From the NCBI GenBank assembly GCA_964596105.1, contig CAZQRT010000010.1, forward strand, positions 1-28,674: a stretch of DNA of 28,674 nucleotides. The letters run 5' to 3'. Positions 7,891 to 14,346 of the stretch are shown in pieces. Position 1 is the stretch's first letter, and every line of letters starts with the position of its first letter. Position numbers and translations under genes: made by a program. This DNA is from CAJUOR01 sp964596105. Its GTDB lineage: Bacteria > Bacillota_I > Bacilli_A > Erysipelotrichales > Coprobacillaceae. Under the pieces are notes generated by a model. That model saw only the letters and a list, made by a program, of their open reading frames with translations, ran no database searches and was not told the DNA's origin.

Positions 7891-8148
7891 CAGACCCAAA
7901 CGGCTGATCAGTTCCCGGTAAGCGTTCAGGTCGTTGGTACGAAGATACTTCATTAAGTTACGGCGGTGGCCGATTTTCTTTAACAGGCCGCGGCGCGAAT
8001 GATGGTCTTTCGGGTGCATTTTAAAGTGCTCATTTAAAGCGTTGATGTCGGCTGTTAACAGCGCGATCTGCACCTGTACCGAACCGGTATCATGTTCGCT
8101 GACACCGTAAGTTTTGATGATTTCTTCTTTTTGTTCTTTGGTAAGCAT
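7882..8148 (-). CDS. rpsO: Ribosomal protein S15
   Basis: S15 of the small subunit, 88 residues, binding the central domain of 16S rRNA. The sequence shows family hallmarks: HDTGSVQVQIALLT, then HPKDHHSRRGLL and the C-terminal RRNLMKYL. The open frame extends 19 codons further upstream, but the ATG at 8146-8148 is the right start: it lies eight bases after AAGGAGG and matches the normal S15 N-terminus (LTKEQKEEI). It follows truB-ribF as in many Bacillota, but has its own promoter and is followed by mgtE rather than pnp. The 70-base leader may carry S15 autoregulation, though no known motif was recognised. Confidence 0.97.
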   Translation of the reverse strand: MLTKEQKEEIIKTYGVSEHDTGSVQVQIALLTADINALNEHFKMHPKDHHSRRGLLKKIGHRRNLMKYLRTNDLNAYRELISRLGLRG

Positions 8149-8226
8149 GTTGTCCTCCTTGATAATACTAGGCGATTTCCCAGAAAAAGGTTGAGGAGCC
8201 TTCATCCGAGAAATGGCTGTGCTTGG

Positions 8227-8255
8227 ATCATATCATAATTTAAAAGTTTTGGCAA
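8227..8255 (-). promoter_or_regulatory. rpsO promoter
   Basis: Minus strand: -35 TTGCCA (8250-8255, 5/6), 17-base spacer, -10 TATGAT (8227-8232, 5/6). The -35 lies within the end of ribF. Predicted start near 8220. Confidence 0.7.
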
Positions 8256-9151
8256 TAAAAAGCGCGGATTTGCTTCTCATCTTTAACAAGCTGATTTTTC
8301 AGCTCCGTCATGCTGGCAAAGGCGATGTCGTCGCGGGTTTTCTGATCAAAGCGAACTTTTACTGTTTCATCATAGATGTCCTGATTAAAATCAAACAGGT
8401 AAATCTCCAGGCGCGGCGCGGCAAGATCTTTAAATGTCGGGTTGACGCCGATATTGGCCATCCCATAGTAAGTATGGTCATGAATTTGCACCCGCACGGC
8501 GTAAACGCCGCTGGCGGGCAAAACATAAGGGGCACAGGCGATATTGGCGGTCGGGTAATTCATGGTGCGCCCGCGCTGCTGGCCTTTGACGACTGTCCCG
8601 GAAAGCTGATAAGGATACCCGAGCATCGCGTTGGCCAGATTCAAGTCCCCCTCTTTAAGGGCCTGAATGATCTTTGTGGTGCTGACTTTTTGATCATTGA
8701 TGGTGACTTCCGGCACAACGTGCAGATCAAATTCAGTTAAATCACGGGCGCTGCCGCTCTGGTTTTTCGCGAAGTGATAATCAAACCCGACGATCACACT
8801 TTGCGCGTTCAGTTTTTTCAAGATCCGGTCGATAAACTCGGTTGTGCTGAAATTGGCGAGGGTTTCATCAAAGCGGAAAACAAAAAGATCAGAAATATTT
8901 AAACGGCTGGCAATTTCGGCGCGGTCGGGAATGGTCGTCAGCATCTGCCCGGGGGCTTTTTTCAAAAAGAAAACCGCCGGATCGGGATCAAACGTCAGCA
9001 TGGCGGCTTTGAGATGACGCTTTCTGGCGACTTCCGCCGTTTTAGAAAGCAGGGCCCGGTGTCCTTTGTGCATGCCGTCAAAATAACCGAGCGCGATGGC
9101 TTTCGCATCATGATCGGTGATATGGTCAGAAGAAAAATAATGAATCATCAC
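8240..9151 (-). CDS. ribF: RibF, bifunctional riboflavin kinase / FAD synthetase
   Basis: This enzyme converts riboflavin to FMN and then FAD. The N-terminal FAD synthetase (nucleotidyltransferase) domain carries LGYFDGMHKGH (residues 21-31), the variant HxGH motif of the family. The C-terminal riboflavin kinase domain starts near 180 with LSGTVVKGQQRGRTMNYPTA and includes GMANIGVNPTF. Length is 303 residues, typical. It overlaps truB by ATGA, so translation is likely coupled. The position between truB and rpsO is the standard arrangement in Bacillota. Confidence 0.97.
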   Translation of the reverse strand: MMIHYFSSDHITDHDAKAIALGYFDGMHKGHRALLSKTAEVARKRHLKAAMLTFDPDPAVFFLKKAPGQMLTTIPDRAEIASRLNISDLFVFRFDETLANFSTTEFIDRILKKLNAQSVIVGFDYHFAKNQSGSARDLTEFDLHVVPEVTINDQKVSTTKIIQALKEGDLNLANAMLGYPYQLSGTVVKGQQRGRTMNYPTANIACAPYVLPASGVYAVRVQIHDHTYYGMANIGVNPTFKDLAAPRLEIYLFDFNQDIYDETVKVRFDQKTRDDIAFASMTELKNQLVKDEKQIRAFYCQNF

Positions 9152-9993
9152 CAGAGCCCCCTTGTGCAGCGCAGCATATTTTCCCCGGCCGGTTCATAGA
9201 CCGCCAGCAGGTTCCCGTCCTGATCGTAAACGGCGCGATATCCGTCGGCATTCCCGGCGATCATTTGGCCGTTATAAACTGGCGCGGGATCAGCGATGAC
9301 GAGTTTCTCCATTTCCGGAAGCGCCTCATTCATGCCGATATACGTAAAATCACCCTGCGCGATCTTCTCGAGACTTTGCGCCATCTCCAGGGTGAAAGAC
9401 CCGGAAGCCAGGCGGCGCAGCTCAACCACCATGCCCGGATACCCCAGACCGGCGGCGATATCCTCGCAGAGGGCGCGGATGTACGTTCCTTTCCCGCAGG
9501 TGACTTCAAGGGTGATGAGATCATCCTGAAAGGCAAGCAGGGATATAGCCATGATATCCACCATGCGCACCGGCGTCTCTACATCGATATGCTGACGGGC
9601 ATACTTGTACAGGGGGCGGCCGTGCACTTTCACCGCGGAATACTGCGGCACCTTTTGCGGGATCGTCCCGATGAAAGAGTCCAGGACAGCTTGTAACTGC
9701 TGCGGGGAGATATCACGCTGATAAGGGCGGCGGACGGTGAGATCCCCGCTGCCGTCACCGGTGGTCGTGGCGTATCCCAGGCGCATGGTCACGCGGTATG
9801 TTTTGTCATCCGCTTCAAGAAAGCGCAAAAGCTTGCAGCCCTTCCCGACCCCGACGACCAGCACGCCCGTGGCGAGGGGATCGAGGGTGCCGGCATGGCC
9901 GGTTTTGCGGATGTTGAGGATGTGACGCAGGCGGCTGACAACGTCGTGACTGGTGAGAAAACAAGGTTTATCGACAATGATGATTCCGTCCAT
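9148..9993 (-). CDS. truB: TruB, tRNA pseudouridine-55 synthase
   Basis: TruB isomerises U55 of the T-loop in nearly all tRNAs. The N-terminal DKPCFLTSHDVV and the catalytic motif GHAGTLDPLATG (Asp38) are clear, followed by the family segments YSAVKVHGRPLYKYAR and CGKGTYIRALCEDI. Length is 281 residues with a short C-terminal region, similar to other Bacillota TruB proteins. The ATG follows AGAGGTG by about six bases. A TATACT box lies about 20 bases upstream of the start but without a good -35, so the promoter is uncertain. The next gene upstream is degV, with a terminator between; rbfA is not present here. Confidence 0.96.
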   Translation of the reverse strand: MDGIIIVDKPCFLTSHDVVSRLRHILNIRKTGHAGTLDPLATGVLVVGVGKGCKLLRFLEADDKTYRVTMRLGYATTTGDGSGDLTVRRPYQRDISPQQLQAVLDSFIGTIPQKVPQYSAVKVHGRPLYKYARQHIDVETPVRMVDIMAISLLAFQDDLITLEVTCGKGTYIRALCEDIAAGLGYPGMVVELRRLASGSFTLEMAQSLEKIAQGDFTYIGMNEALPEMEKLVIADPAPVYNGQMIAGNADGYRAVYDQDGNLLAVYEPAGENMLRCTRGLW

Positions 9994-10029
9994 GACAACA
10001 CCTCTTCGCCGACAGTATACACATTTTTC

Positions 10030-10057
10030 AAAAAAAAAGCACGTTTGACGTGCTTTT
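10030..10057 (-). terminator. Intrinsic terminator of degV
   Basis: Minus strand: AAGCACG-TCAAA-CGTGCTT hairpin followed by a T-tract (nine Ts ending at 10030). It begins at the degV TAA stop (10056-10058). The plus strand also has a short T run, but no gene reads in that way. Confidence 0.85.
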
Positions 10058-10892
10058 ATTTATCAATCCACTGAATCGAGATGCAGCCCGGACCGCCCTG
10101 GGTGACAAAGACCGGGGTGAGCTGGTAGATTTCAATATCGGCCTGCGGATAGTTTTTCAAAAACTGCTCTTTGATTTTCATGGCCTGCTCTAAAACATTG
10201 GCGTGGCAGATATAGATTCTTTTCCTTTCGAGATGATCCTGCGACATGAAATCTTTAATCACGGCGTTGGCGCCGCCCATGAGGGTGCGGGAAGTGGCGA
10301 ATTTCTCGAGCTGTCTGCCGTCCTCGGTCTGGATCATGACGGGCTGGATTTTTAATAAGCCGCCGATTCTCGCCGCTAAAGGCGTCAGCCGGCCGCCTCT
10401 TCTTAAAAAGTCGAAATCCTGCGGCATCAAAAAGGAGCGGGTGGCTTTGATCTTCTCATCGAGCCAGGATAAAAGGGTATCGAGATCGCAGCCGTCATTG
10501 ATCATCTGCCGGGCCATATCGAACATATAGCGGTGCGGTCCGCACAGGGTCTTGGTGTTGATGACATGAATATGGTCGCGCTGTTTCAGATTTTCCCTGG
10601 CTCCAAGCGCGGTAAGATACGTGCCCGACAGACCGTCGGCCATGCATAAGTTGACGATTTCATCATCGGGGTATTTCTCATAGCACTGCACGACCTTTCC
10701 GATGGCCGGCTGGCTGCTCGTCGGAATGCCCCCGGCGTTAATGAGGGCGATGAAATCATCCGTGGAGATGCCCCCGATATCCTCGTAGCTTTTCTGATTG
10801 ATAGTGACCGACAGGGGAAGAATGTCGGTGCCAAGGGCGCGGCCCTGCGCCGCGCTGTACATGGTGGAGGTGTCGGATATAAGTCTGATCAT
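10056..10892 (-). CDS. DegV family protein (fatty-acid-binding fold)
   Basis: A 278-residue DegV/EDD-domain protein. Family members bind a fatty acid between two alpha/beta lobes, and some (FakB) present it to the kinase FakA for phosphorylation. The N-terminal SDTSTMY and the lipid-binding segment IPTSSQPAIG near residue 55 are typical, as is the DFLRRGGRLT stretch in the second half. No FakA/DhaK-like kinase lies nearby, so a role as a FakB is only suggested by the family. It starts eight bases after AGAGGA. Its transcription start coincides with a perfect 21-bp palindrome, which suggests repressor control. Confidence 0.9.
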   Translation of the reverse strand: MIRLISDTSTMYSAAQGRALGTDILPLSVTINQKSYEDIGGISTDDFIALINAGGIPTSSQPAIGKVVQCYEKYPDDEIVNLCMADGLSGTYLTALGARENLKQRDHIHVINTKTLCGPHRYMFDMARQMINDGCDLDTLLSWLDEKIKATRSFLMPQDFDFLRRGGRLTPLAARIGGLLKIQPVMIQTEDGRQLEKFATSRTLMGGANAVIKDFMSQDHLERKRIYICHANVLEQAMKIKEQFLKNYPQADIEIYQLTPVFVTQGGPGCISIQWIDK

Positions 10893-10928
10893 TGGCCATT
10901 TCCTCTTTCTTTTTTTTAATACTATATT

Positions 10929-10949
10929 ATGTGGTTTTCAAAACCACAT
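10929..10949. promoter_or_regulatory. Perfect 21-bp palindrome, probable operator of degV
   Basis: ATGTGGTTTT-C-AAAACCACAT: ten-base arms around one central base. It lies just downstream of the degV -10 box and covers the predicted start. No T-tract follows, so it is not a terminator. The binding protein is unknown. Confidence 0.7.
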
Positions 10950-10951
10950 TG

Positions 10952-10980
10952 ATTATAACAAATTTCTCCGCCGCCTTCAA
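10952..10980 (-). promoter_or_regulatory. degV promoter
   Basis: Minus strand: -35 TTGAAG (10975-10980), 17-base spacer, -10 TATAAT (10952-10957, perfect). The predicted start falls in the adjacent palindrome. Confidence 0.75.
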
Positions 10981-11054
10981 CTGTTTTGCCATCCAAGTTA
11001 TTTTCCTTTTATTTTCGGGGCTTTTTTGATAGAATGTGAGCTGAGGTGATGATC

Positions 11055-11627
11055 ATGATTCGATATGGCAATATCATCGATGATAAAGATCCGCGCATTC
11101 GCGAAAAATCAGAAGAAGTCCCCCTGCCCTTAAGCGCGGAGGACCGCGCTATGCTGGAAGAAATGCTGGAATATCTGGAAGCCAGCCAGGCGGTCAGCGA
11201 CGACGAGGAAAATGAGGATCTTCGTCCCGGGGTGGGCATGGCGGCCATCCAGCTGGGCATTCCCAAAAAGATATGCGCCGTGTTAATTTACGAGACAGAT
11301 GAGGACCAGAACGTGACCGGGGAAACGCGCTACGGACTGGTGAACCCGAAAATCGTCTCGCACTCGGAAAAGCTCTGTTATCTGAAGGCCGGCGAGGGCT
11401 GCCTTTCGGTGCGCGAGGAGCACGAGGGTTACGTGCCGCGCTATCAGAAGGTGACGGTGACGGCCTACGATGCCCTGCAGGACTGTGAGGTCACGATCGT
11501 GGCCCGCGGTTATCACGCGATTGTCCTCCAGCATGAGCTGGACCATTTTTCCGGCACGCTGTTTTATGATCACATCAATCCTGAGGATCCCTTCGCCGAG
11601 ATCCCGAATGCCGCGGAGATCGAATAA
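11055..11627 (+). CDS. def: Peptide deformylase
   Basis: This metalloenzyme removes the formyl group from the N-terminal methionine of nascent proteins. All three active-site motifs are present: GVGMAAIQ (residues 59-66; the usual form is GxGLAAxQ), EGCLS (114-118, metal-binding Cys) and HELDH (160-164, two His ligands and catalytic Glu). Its 190 residues and the extended N-terminal helix with an acidic insert (DDEENED) fit type 2 deformylases of Gram-positive bacteria. Possible starts are GTG 11046, ATG 11049 and ATG 11055; the last is chosen because AGGTGA (11044-11049) lies five bases before it. A TAGAAT box at 11030-11035 may be the -10. It is divergent from degV. Confidence 0.95.
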   Translation: MIRYGNIIDDKDPRIREKSEEVPLPLSAEDRAMLEEMLEYLEASQAVSDDEENEDLRPGVGMAAIQLGIPKKICAVLIYETDEDQNVTGETRYGLVNPKIVSHSEKLCYLKAGEGCLSVREEHEGYVPRYQKVTVTAYDALQDCEVTIVARGYHAIVLQHELDHFSGTLFYDHINPEDPFAEIPNAAEIE

Positions 11628-11629
11628 AA

Positions 11630-11666
11630 AACAATGAAAAGGATTTACCTTCTCATTGTTTTTTTT
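11630..11666. terminator. Bidirectional terminator between def and the 136-residue protein gene
   Basis: CAATGA-A-AAGG pairs with CCTT-C-TCATTG around an ATTTA loop, with As on the left and eight Ts on the right. It therefore works in both directions. The TAA of the minus-strand gene (11645-11647) lies in the loop. Confidence 0.8.
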
Positions 11667-12055
11667 ACCATATAAATCGCTTTTTGAAAACCGTTAGAGA
11701 TGACGTAACCGGCTTTCCGATAAAATGGCGGACGGCTCAGCGTTTCAAAATAGATCGTGGTGTTTTGAATTTCCTGTCGTTTTTTTAGGTATAGATCACA
11801 AACCATATCATAGGCATCGGCCAGATCATTGCATCCCGCCGCGATTTCCTCCGGGACATCCTGATCATCGACGGCCTCGCGGGCTTTCTGCATCAGATCG
11901 CGATAGGCCTCTTTGAGGCTGGTCATTTCCGCTTCCCACTGACGATAGTGACGGACATTGCAGCGCTTGTCTGTCATGCTTTTCAAAAGCTTCTCGCATT
12001 TTTTTAAAACAACGTCTTTTTGATAGTGAAAATAGTTGAAAAAAGCGTCATCCAT
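11645..12055 (-). CDS. Unrecognised 136-residue, mostly helical protein
   Basis: No family is recognised. The protein is hydrophilic, rich in K, E, D and aromatic residues, and appears mainly alpha-helical, with possible coiled-coil stretches (about residues 10-80). The last 35 residues turn basic and end KKTMRR. No signal peptide or clear membrane span is seen. The frame opens with a GTG at 12064, but the ATG at 12053-12055 is preferred because CGGTGA lies five to six bases upstream of it. It converges on def and is divergent from the first EIIB gene; the cre box at 12118-12131 lies in the shared intergenic region. A possible extended -10 (TGGTATTCT) lies about 30 bases upstream. Codon use looks native. 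Confidence 0.65.
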   Translation of the reverse strand: MDDAFFNYFHYQKDVVLKKCEKLLKSMTDKRCNVRHYRQWEAEMTSLKEAYRDLMQKAREAVDDQDVPEEIAAGCNDLADAYDMVCDLYLKKRQEIQNTTIYFETLSRPPFYRKAGYVISNGFQKAIYMVKKTMRR

Positions 12056-12117
12056 GCCTTTCACCGCCCTTTAAACAAGAATACCAGACCATTATGAATA
12101 AAATATGAACATGGCTT

Positions 12118-12131
12118 TGAAAACGTTTTCG
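12118..12131. promoter_or_regulatory. cre box (CcpA site) upstream of the first EIIB gene
   Basis: TGAAAACGTTTTCG matches the cre consensus TGWAANCGNTNWCW at 13 of 14 positions and contains the perfect palindrome GAAAACGTTTTC. It lies eight bases upstream of the -35, about -50 from the predicted start, a position more typical of CcpA activation than of roadblock repression. Confidence 0.75.
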
Positions 12132-12138
12132 TTTCTTA

Positions 12139-12167
12139 GTGACTTTTTTATGTTTTTGTGATTAAAT
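12139..12167 (+). promoter_or_regulatory. Promoter of the first EIIB gene
   Basis: GTGACT (12139-12144), 17-base spacer, TTAAAT (12162-12167). Individually weak, but the same -35, spacing and cre distance recur before the second EIIB gene. Confidence 0.6.
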
Positions 12168-12191
12168 GGAGATAAAAGGAGGGGATGCCTA

Positions 12192-12509
12192 ATGATTAGA
12201 ATGCTTCTGGCGTGCGCTTCAGGCATGTCCACCAGCCTGCTGGTGACAAAAATGAAAAGAGCCGCCAATCATCAGAACATCGACGCGGATGTTTCGGCCG
12301 TGGCGGAAGCTGAACTGCCCGGACATCTCGATCAGATTGACATTTTGCTTCTCGGCCCGCAGCTTCGCTATAAGGAGAAGAAATTTCAGGAGATGGTGCA
12401 GAACCGCATTCCCGTATATGCCATTCCCGCGCGCGATTACGGCACCATGAACGGCACCAAGGTTTTCGCCGATGCCCTGGAGGTTCTCAAAAAGTTTAAA
12501 GGAGTATAA
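12192..12509 (+). CDS. Orphan PTS EIIB protein, lactose/cellobiose type (copy 1)
   Basis: A soluble 105-residue EIIB domain of the lactose/cellobiose/chitobiose PTS family. It begins MIRMLLACASGMSTSLLV, where Cys8 is the predicted phosphocysteine in the P-loop-like CxxGMSTS motif. Such proteins take phosphate from EIIA and pass it to the sugar bound by EIIC. No EIIA, EIIC or sugar hydrolase gene is nearby, so its partners must be encoded elsewhere or it serves as a regulator. It is about half identical to the next gene; both share LLVTKM and RDYGTMNG. Its Shine-Dalgarno sequence is AGGAGGGG. The CcpA box and promoter upstream point to carbon-dependent expression. Confidence 0.9.
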   Translation: MIRMLLACASGMSTSLLVTKMKRAANHQNIDADVSAVAEAELPGHLDQIDILLLGPQLRYKEKKFQEMVQNRIPVYAIPARDYGTMNGTKVFADALEVLKKFKGV

Positions 12510-12514
12510 ATTTT

Positions 12515-12528
12515 TGAAATCGTTTACG
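12515..12528. promoter_or_regulatory. cre box (CcpA site) upstream of the second EIIB gene
   Basis: TGAAATCGTTTACG matches TGWAANCGNTNWCW at 13 of 14 positions. Its start is 21 bases before the -35, exactly as for the first EIIB gene, again about -50 from the predicted start. Confidence 0.72.
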
Positions 12529-12535
12529 ATTATAC

Positions 12536-12564
12536 GTGACTTTTAACCTGATTTGTGCTTTAAT
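12536..12564 (+). promoter_or_regulatory. Promoter of the second EIIB gene
   Basis: GTGACT (12536-12541), 17-base spacer, TTTAAT (12559-12564, 5/6). Predicted start near 12571. From TGAC to the -10 it can be aligned without gaps to the promoter of the first EIIB gene. Confidence 0.65.
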
Positions 12565-12573
12565 ATATGTAGC

Positions 12574-12591
12574 CACCAAGGGATATTGGTG
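12574..12591 (+). promoter_or_regulatory. 5'-end hairpin of the second EIIB transcript
   Basis: CACCAA-GGGATA-TTGGTG: six-base stem with a six-base loop, starting about three bases after the predicted transcript start. A hairpin at this position commonly protects mRNA from 5'-end-dependent decay. No T-tract follows. Confidence 0.5.
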
Positions 12592-12619
12592 AGTTCAGAG
12601 GAAAAGGAGATAATACAAA

Positions 12620-12943
12620 ATGGTAAGAATCATGTTAGCCTGCTCCGCAGGTATGTCTACGAGCCTGCTGGTAACTAAAATGGAAGCCGCAGCAAAAGAT
12701 GCCGGCGTTGAAGCGAAGATCTGGGCAGTCCCGGTAGCAGATGTTCCAAGCTTAGTCGGTGAATTTGACATCCTTTTGATCGGCCCTCAGGTACGCTTTA
12801 AAGTTAAAGAGTTTGAGGAACTTTCCGCAGGACGCTTCCCGGTACATTGCATCGATATGAGAGACTACGGCACCATGAATGGTCCGAAAGTTTTCCAGAC
12901 GGCAATGGACATTTTAAACAAGTTTAACGCAGAAAAAGCATAA
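12620..12943 (+). CDS. Orphan PTS EIIB protein, lactose/cellobiose type (copy 2)
   Basis: A 107-residue paralogue of the preceding EIIB, about 50% identical. It carries the phosphocysteine motif LACSAGMSTSLLV (Cys8) and the shared RDYGTMNG near residue 82. As with copy 1, no EIIA or EIIC gene is near. Codon choice differs from copy 1 and from most of the window: GCA, GTA and GTT are frequent where neighbours use GCC, GCG and GTC. Together with the 5' hairpin this suggests high expression; this is an inference. The Shine-Dalgarno sequence AAGGAG lies about ten bases before the ATG. It has its own cre box, promoter and terminator. Confidence 0.9.
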   Translation: MVRIMLACSAGMSTSLLVTKMEAAAKDAGVEAKIWAVPVADVPSLVGEFDILLIGPQVRFKVKEFEELSAGRFPVHCIDMRDYGTMNGPKVFQTAMDILNKFNAEKA

Positions 12944-12950
12944 GAAAACT

Positions 12951-12972
12951 GGACGCTCCGGCGTCCTTTTTT
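12951..12972 (+). terminator. Intrinsic terminator of the EIIB pair
   Basis: GGACGC-TCCG-GCGTCC hairpin followed by six Ts. Confidence 0.9.
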
Positions 12973-13010
12973 ATTGTCTCTGTTGGCCGGAATATGGTAT
13001 ATTAGAGGAT

Positions 13011-14321
13011 ATGGAGATGATGAACGTGGGCGCTTTTAAATACCTCAGCAAGACGAGCTATATCATTTCCGGCACTGTTCTTATCATGCTGGGCATCATG
13101 ATCATCGCCGGCGGCCAGAAGCTGATGCGCTATGTCATGATCTTACTGAGCGGGGTTTTTCTTTTGCGCGCCATGACCAAAGGCAAAGAAAAGATCCTGA
13201 ATACTGTGGCGGACCTGGGCTTATTCATTGTGTTTCTGTTCTGGCCGGATGTGCCGCTTGTTTTCCTTTCCCTTTTTTTTGTTTTCTATCTTTCTCTGGA
13301 CTTGTTTGTGTACTGGTTCAACGTGATCATTTCCTGGCACCATCACGTTCCCTCGCGCTGGAAAGATTTAGGCTACGCCATCTTTTTAACCCTGTTTGCG
13401 CTGGCTTATCTGTTCTCCCCGTACGGCCATCTTCCGACCCTGTTGGCCCTGACCGGCATTTATCTCATTTTGTTAGGGCTCAGCCAGTTCAAGCAGCTGA
13501 TTCTGGAATCAATTCCACCCAGGCAAAGCCTCAAAAGAGACTTCCGCCTGCCGCTGCCTATCCTGGTTGAAGCCATCACCCCGCGCCTCATGCTCAACTA
13601 CATTAACCGCTGTTTTAAAGACCGCGAGGAACCGCTCGACGAAAGTTTGTATATGCAGAAAAAAAGCGATGAACCGGTCGATCTGGAGATCTTTATTCAT
13701 ACCTCCCCGCTCGGTTTCAACCAGTTCGGCCACATGGACCTGCTGTTTGAGAATGTCGTCTATTCTTTTGGCAACTACGACTACGGCCGTCACTACTGGC
13801 ATGACACACTAGGCGACGGGGTCATGTTTACCAGCGTCAAACAATACTACATTCCTTTCGCCATCGAGCGTAACGAAAAAACCATGATCGGCTTTGGCAT
13901 CCGCCTGAACGAGCAGCAGAAAGCGCGCATGCGAAAAAAAATCGCGGACATCATGAAAGACGCCTACGAATGGTACCCGCCGGCCAGCCAGGCTTATCAC
14001 GAAAACCCCGCGGCGAATCTTGACCAGTACGACGACTACTCCAGCGCCCTGTTTAAAGAGACCGCTCACCACACCCGCTTCTACAAATTCTCCGACCACA
14101 CCTACCAGACCTACTTTCTCTGGGGCGCCACCTGCACCCTGTTCGCCGATCAGATCATCGGCGAAGCCGGCATCGACATCGTGAAGCTCAAAGGGCTGAT
14201 CACCCCGGGCACCTACCTCGATTACTTAGAGCGGGAATTCCACCGCAAAAACAGCATGGTCATCCGTAAAACCATCTACAATGACCGCACCAAAGAAATA
14301 GCGATCGCGAAAACGACTTAA
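13011..14321 (+). CDS. Membrane protein: six-helix DUF308/HdeD-like region plus permuted papain-like (DUF4105-like) domain
   Basis: No named family is recognised with certainty. Residues 1-160 hold six hydrophobic helices (about 15-33, 39-55, 65-79, 81-103, 119-136, 141-159) in paired hairpins resembling HdeD/DUF308 proteins. The remaining 275 residues are soluble. They show FNQFGHMDLLFE (His241), then VYSFGNYDYG and, much later, WGATCTLFADQ (Cys375). A GH motif followed by a YSFG-like strand and a C-terminal Cys is the layout of permuted NlpC/P60-papain enzymes such as DUF4105, where His precedes Cys. Basic loops suggest the domain is cytoplasmic. A TATATT box at 12998-13003 predicts transcription starting near 13010, so the ATG at 13011 (or 13017/13020) would be nearly leaderless. 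Flanked by terminators on both sides. Confidence 0.6.
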   Translation: MEMMNVGAFKYLSKTSYIISGTVLIMLGIMIIAGGQKLMRYVMILLSGVFLLRAMTKGKEKILNTVADLGLFIVFLFWPDVPLVFLSLFFVFYLSLDLFVYWFNVIISWHHHVPSRWKDLGYAIFLTLFALAYLFSPYGHLPTLLALTGIYLILLGLSQFKQLILESIPPRQSLKRDFRLPLPILVEAITPRLMLNYINRCFKDREEPLDESLYMQKKSDEPVDLEIFIHTSPLGFNQFGHMDLLFENVVYSFGNYDYGRHYWHDTLGDGVMFTSVKQYYIPFAIERNEKTMIGFGIRLNEQQKARMRKKIADIMKDAYEWYPPASQAYHENPAANLDQYDDYSSALFKETAHHTRFYKFSDHTYQTYFLWGATCTLFADQIIGEAGIDIVKLKGLITPGTYLDYLEREFHRKNSMVIRKTIYNDRTKEIAIAKTT

Positions 14322-14346
14322 AGGACCGGAAACCCGGTCCTTTTTT
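14321..14346 (+). terminator. Terminator between the membrane-protein gene and leuS
   Basis: AAGGACCGG-AAAC-CCGGTCCTT-type hairpin followed by a run of Ts, right after the plus-strand TAA. The leuS operon also ends at this hairpin, but with only three Ts on its strand. Confidence 0.88.

Noticed and set aside
8213..8740. Plus-strand ORF of 175 codons opposite ribF
   Set aside because: Antisense to ribF, with no recognisable domain and no Shine-Dalgarno sequence.
12574..12591. RAT/LicT-type antiterminator before the second EIIB gene
   Set aside because: The hairpin has no overlapping terminator and no T-tract; a 5' stabiliser is a simpler reading.
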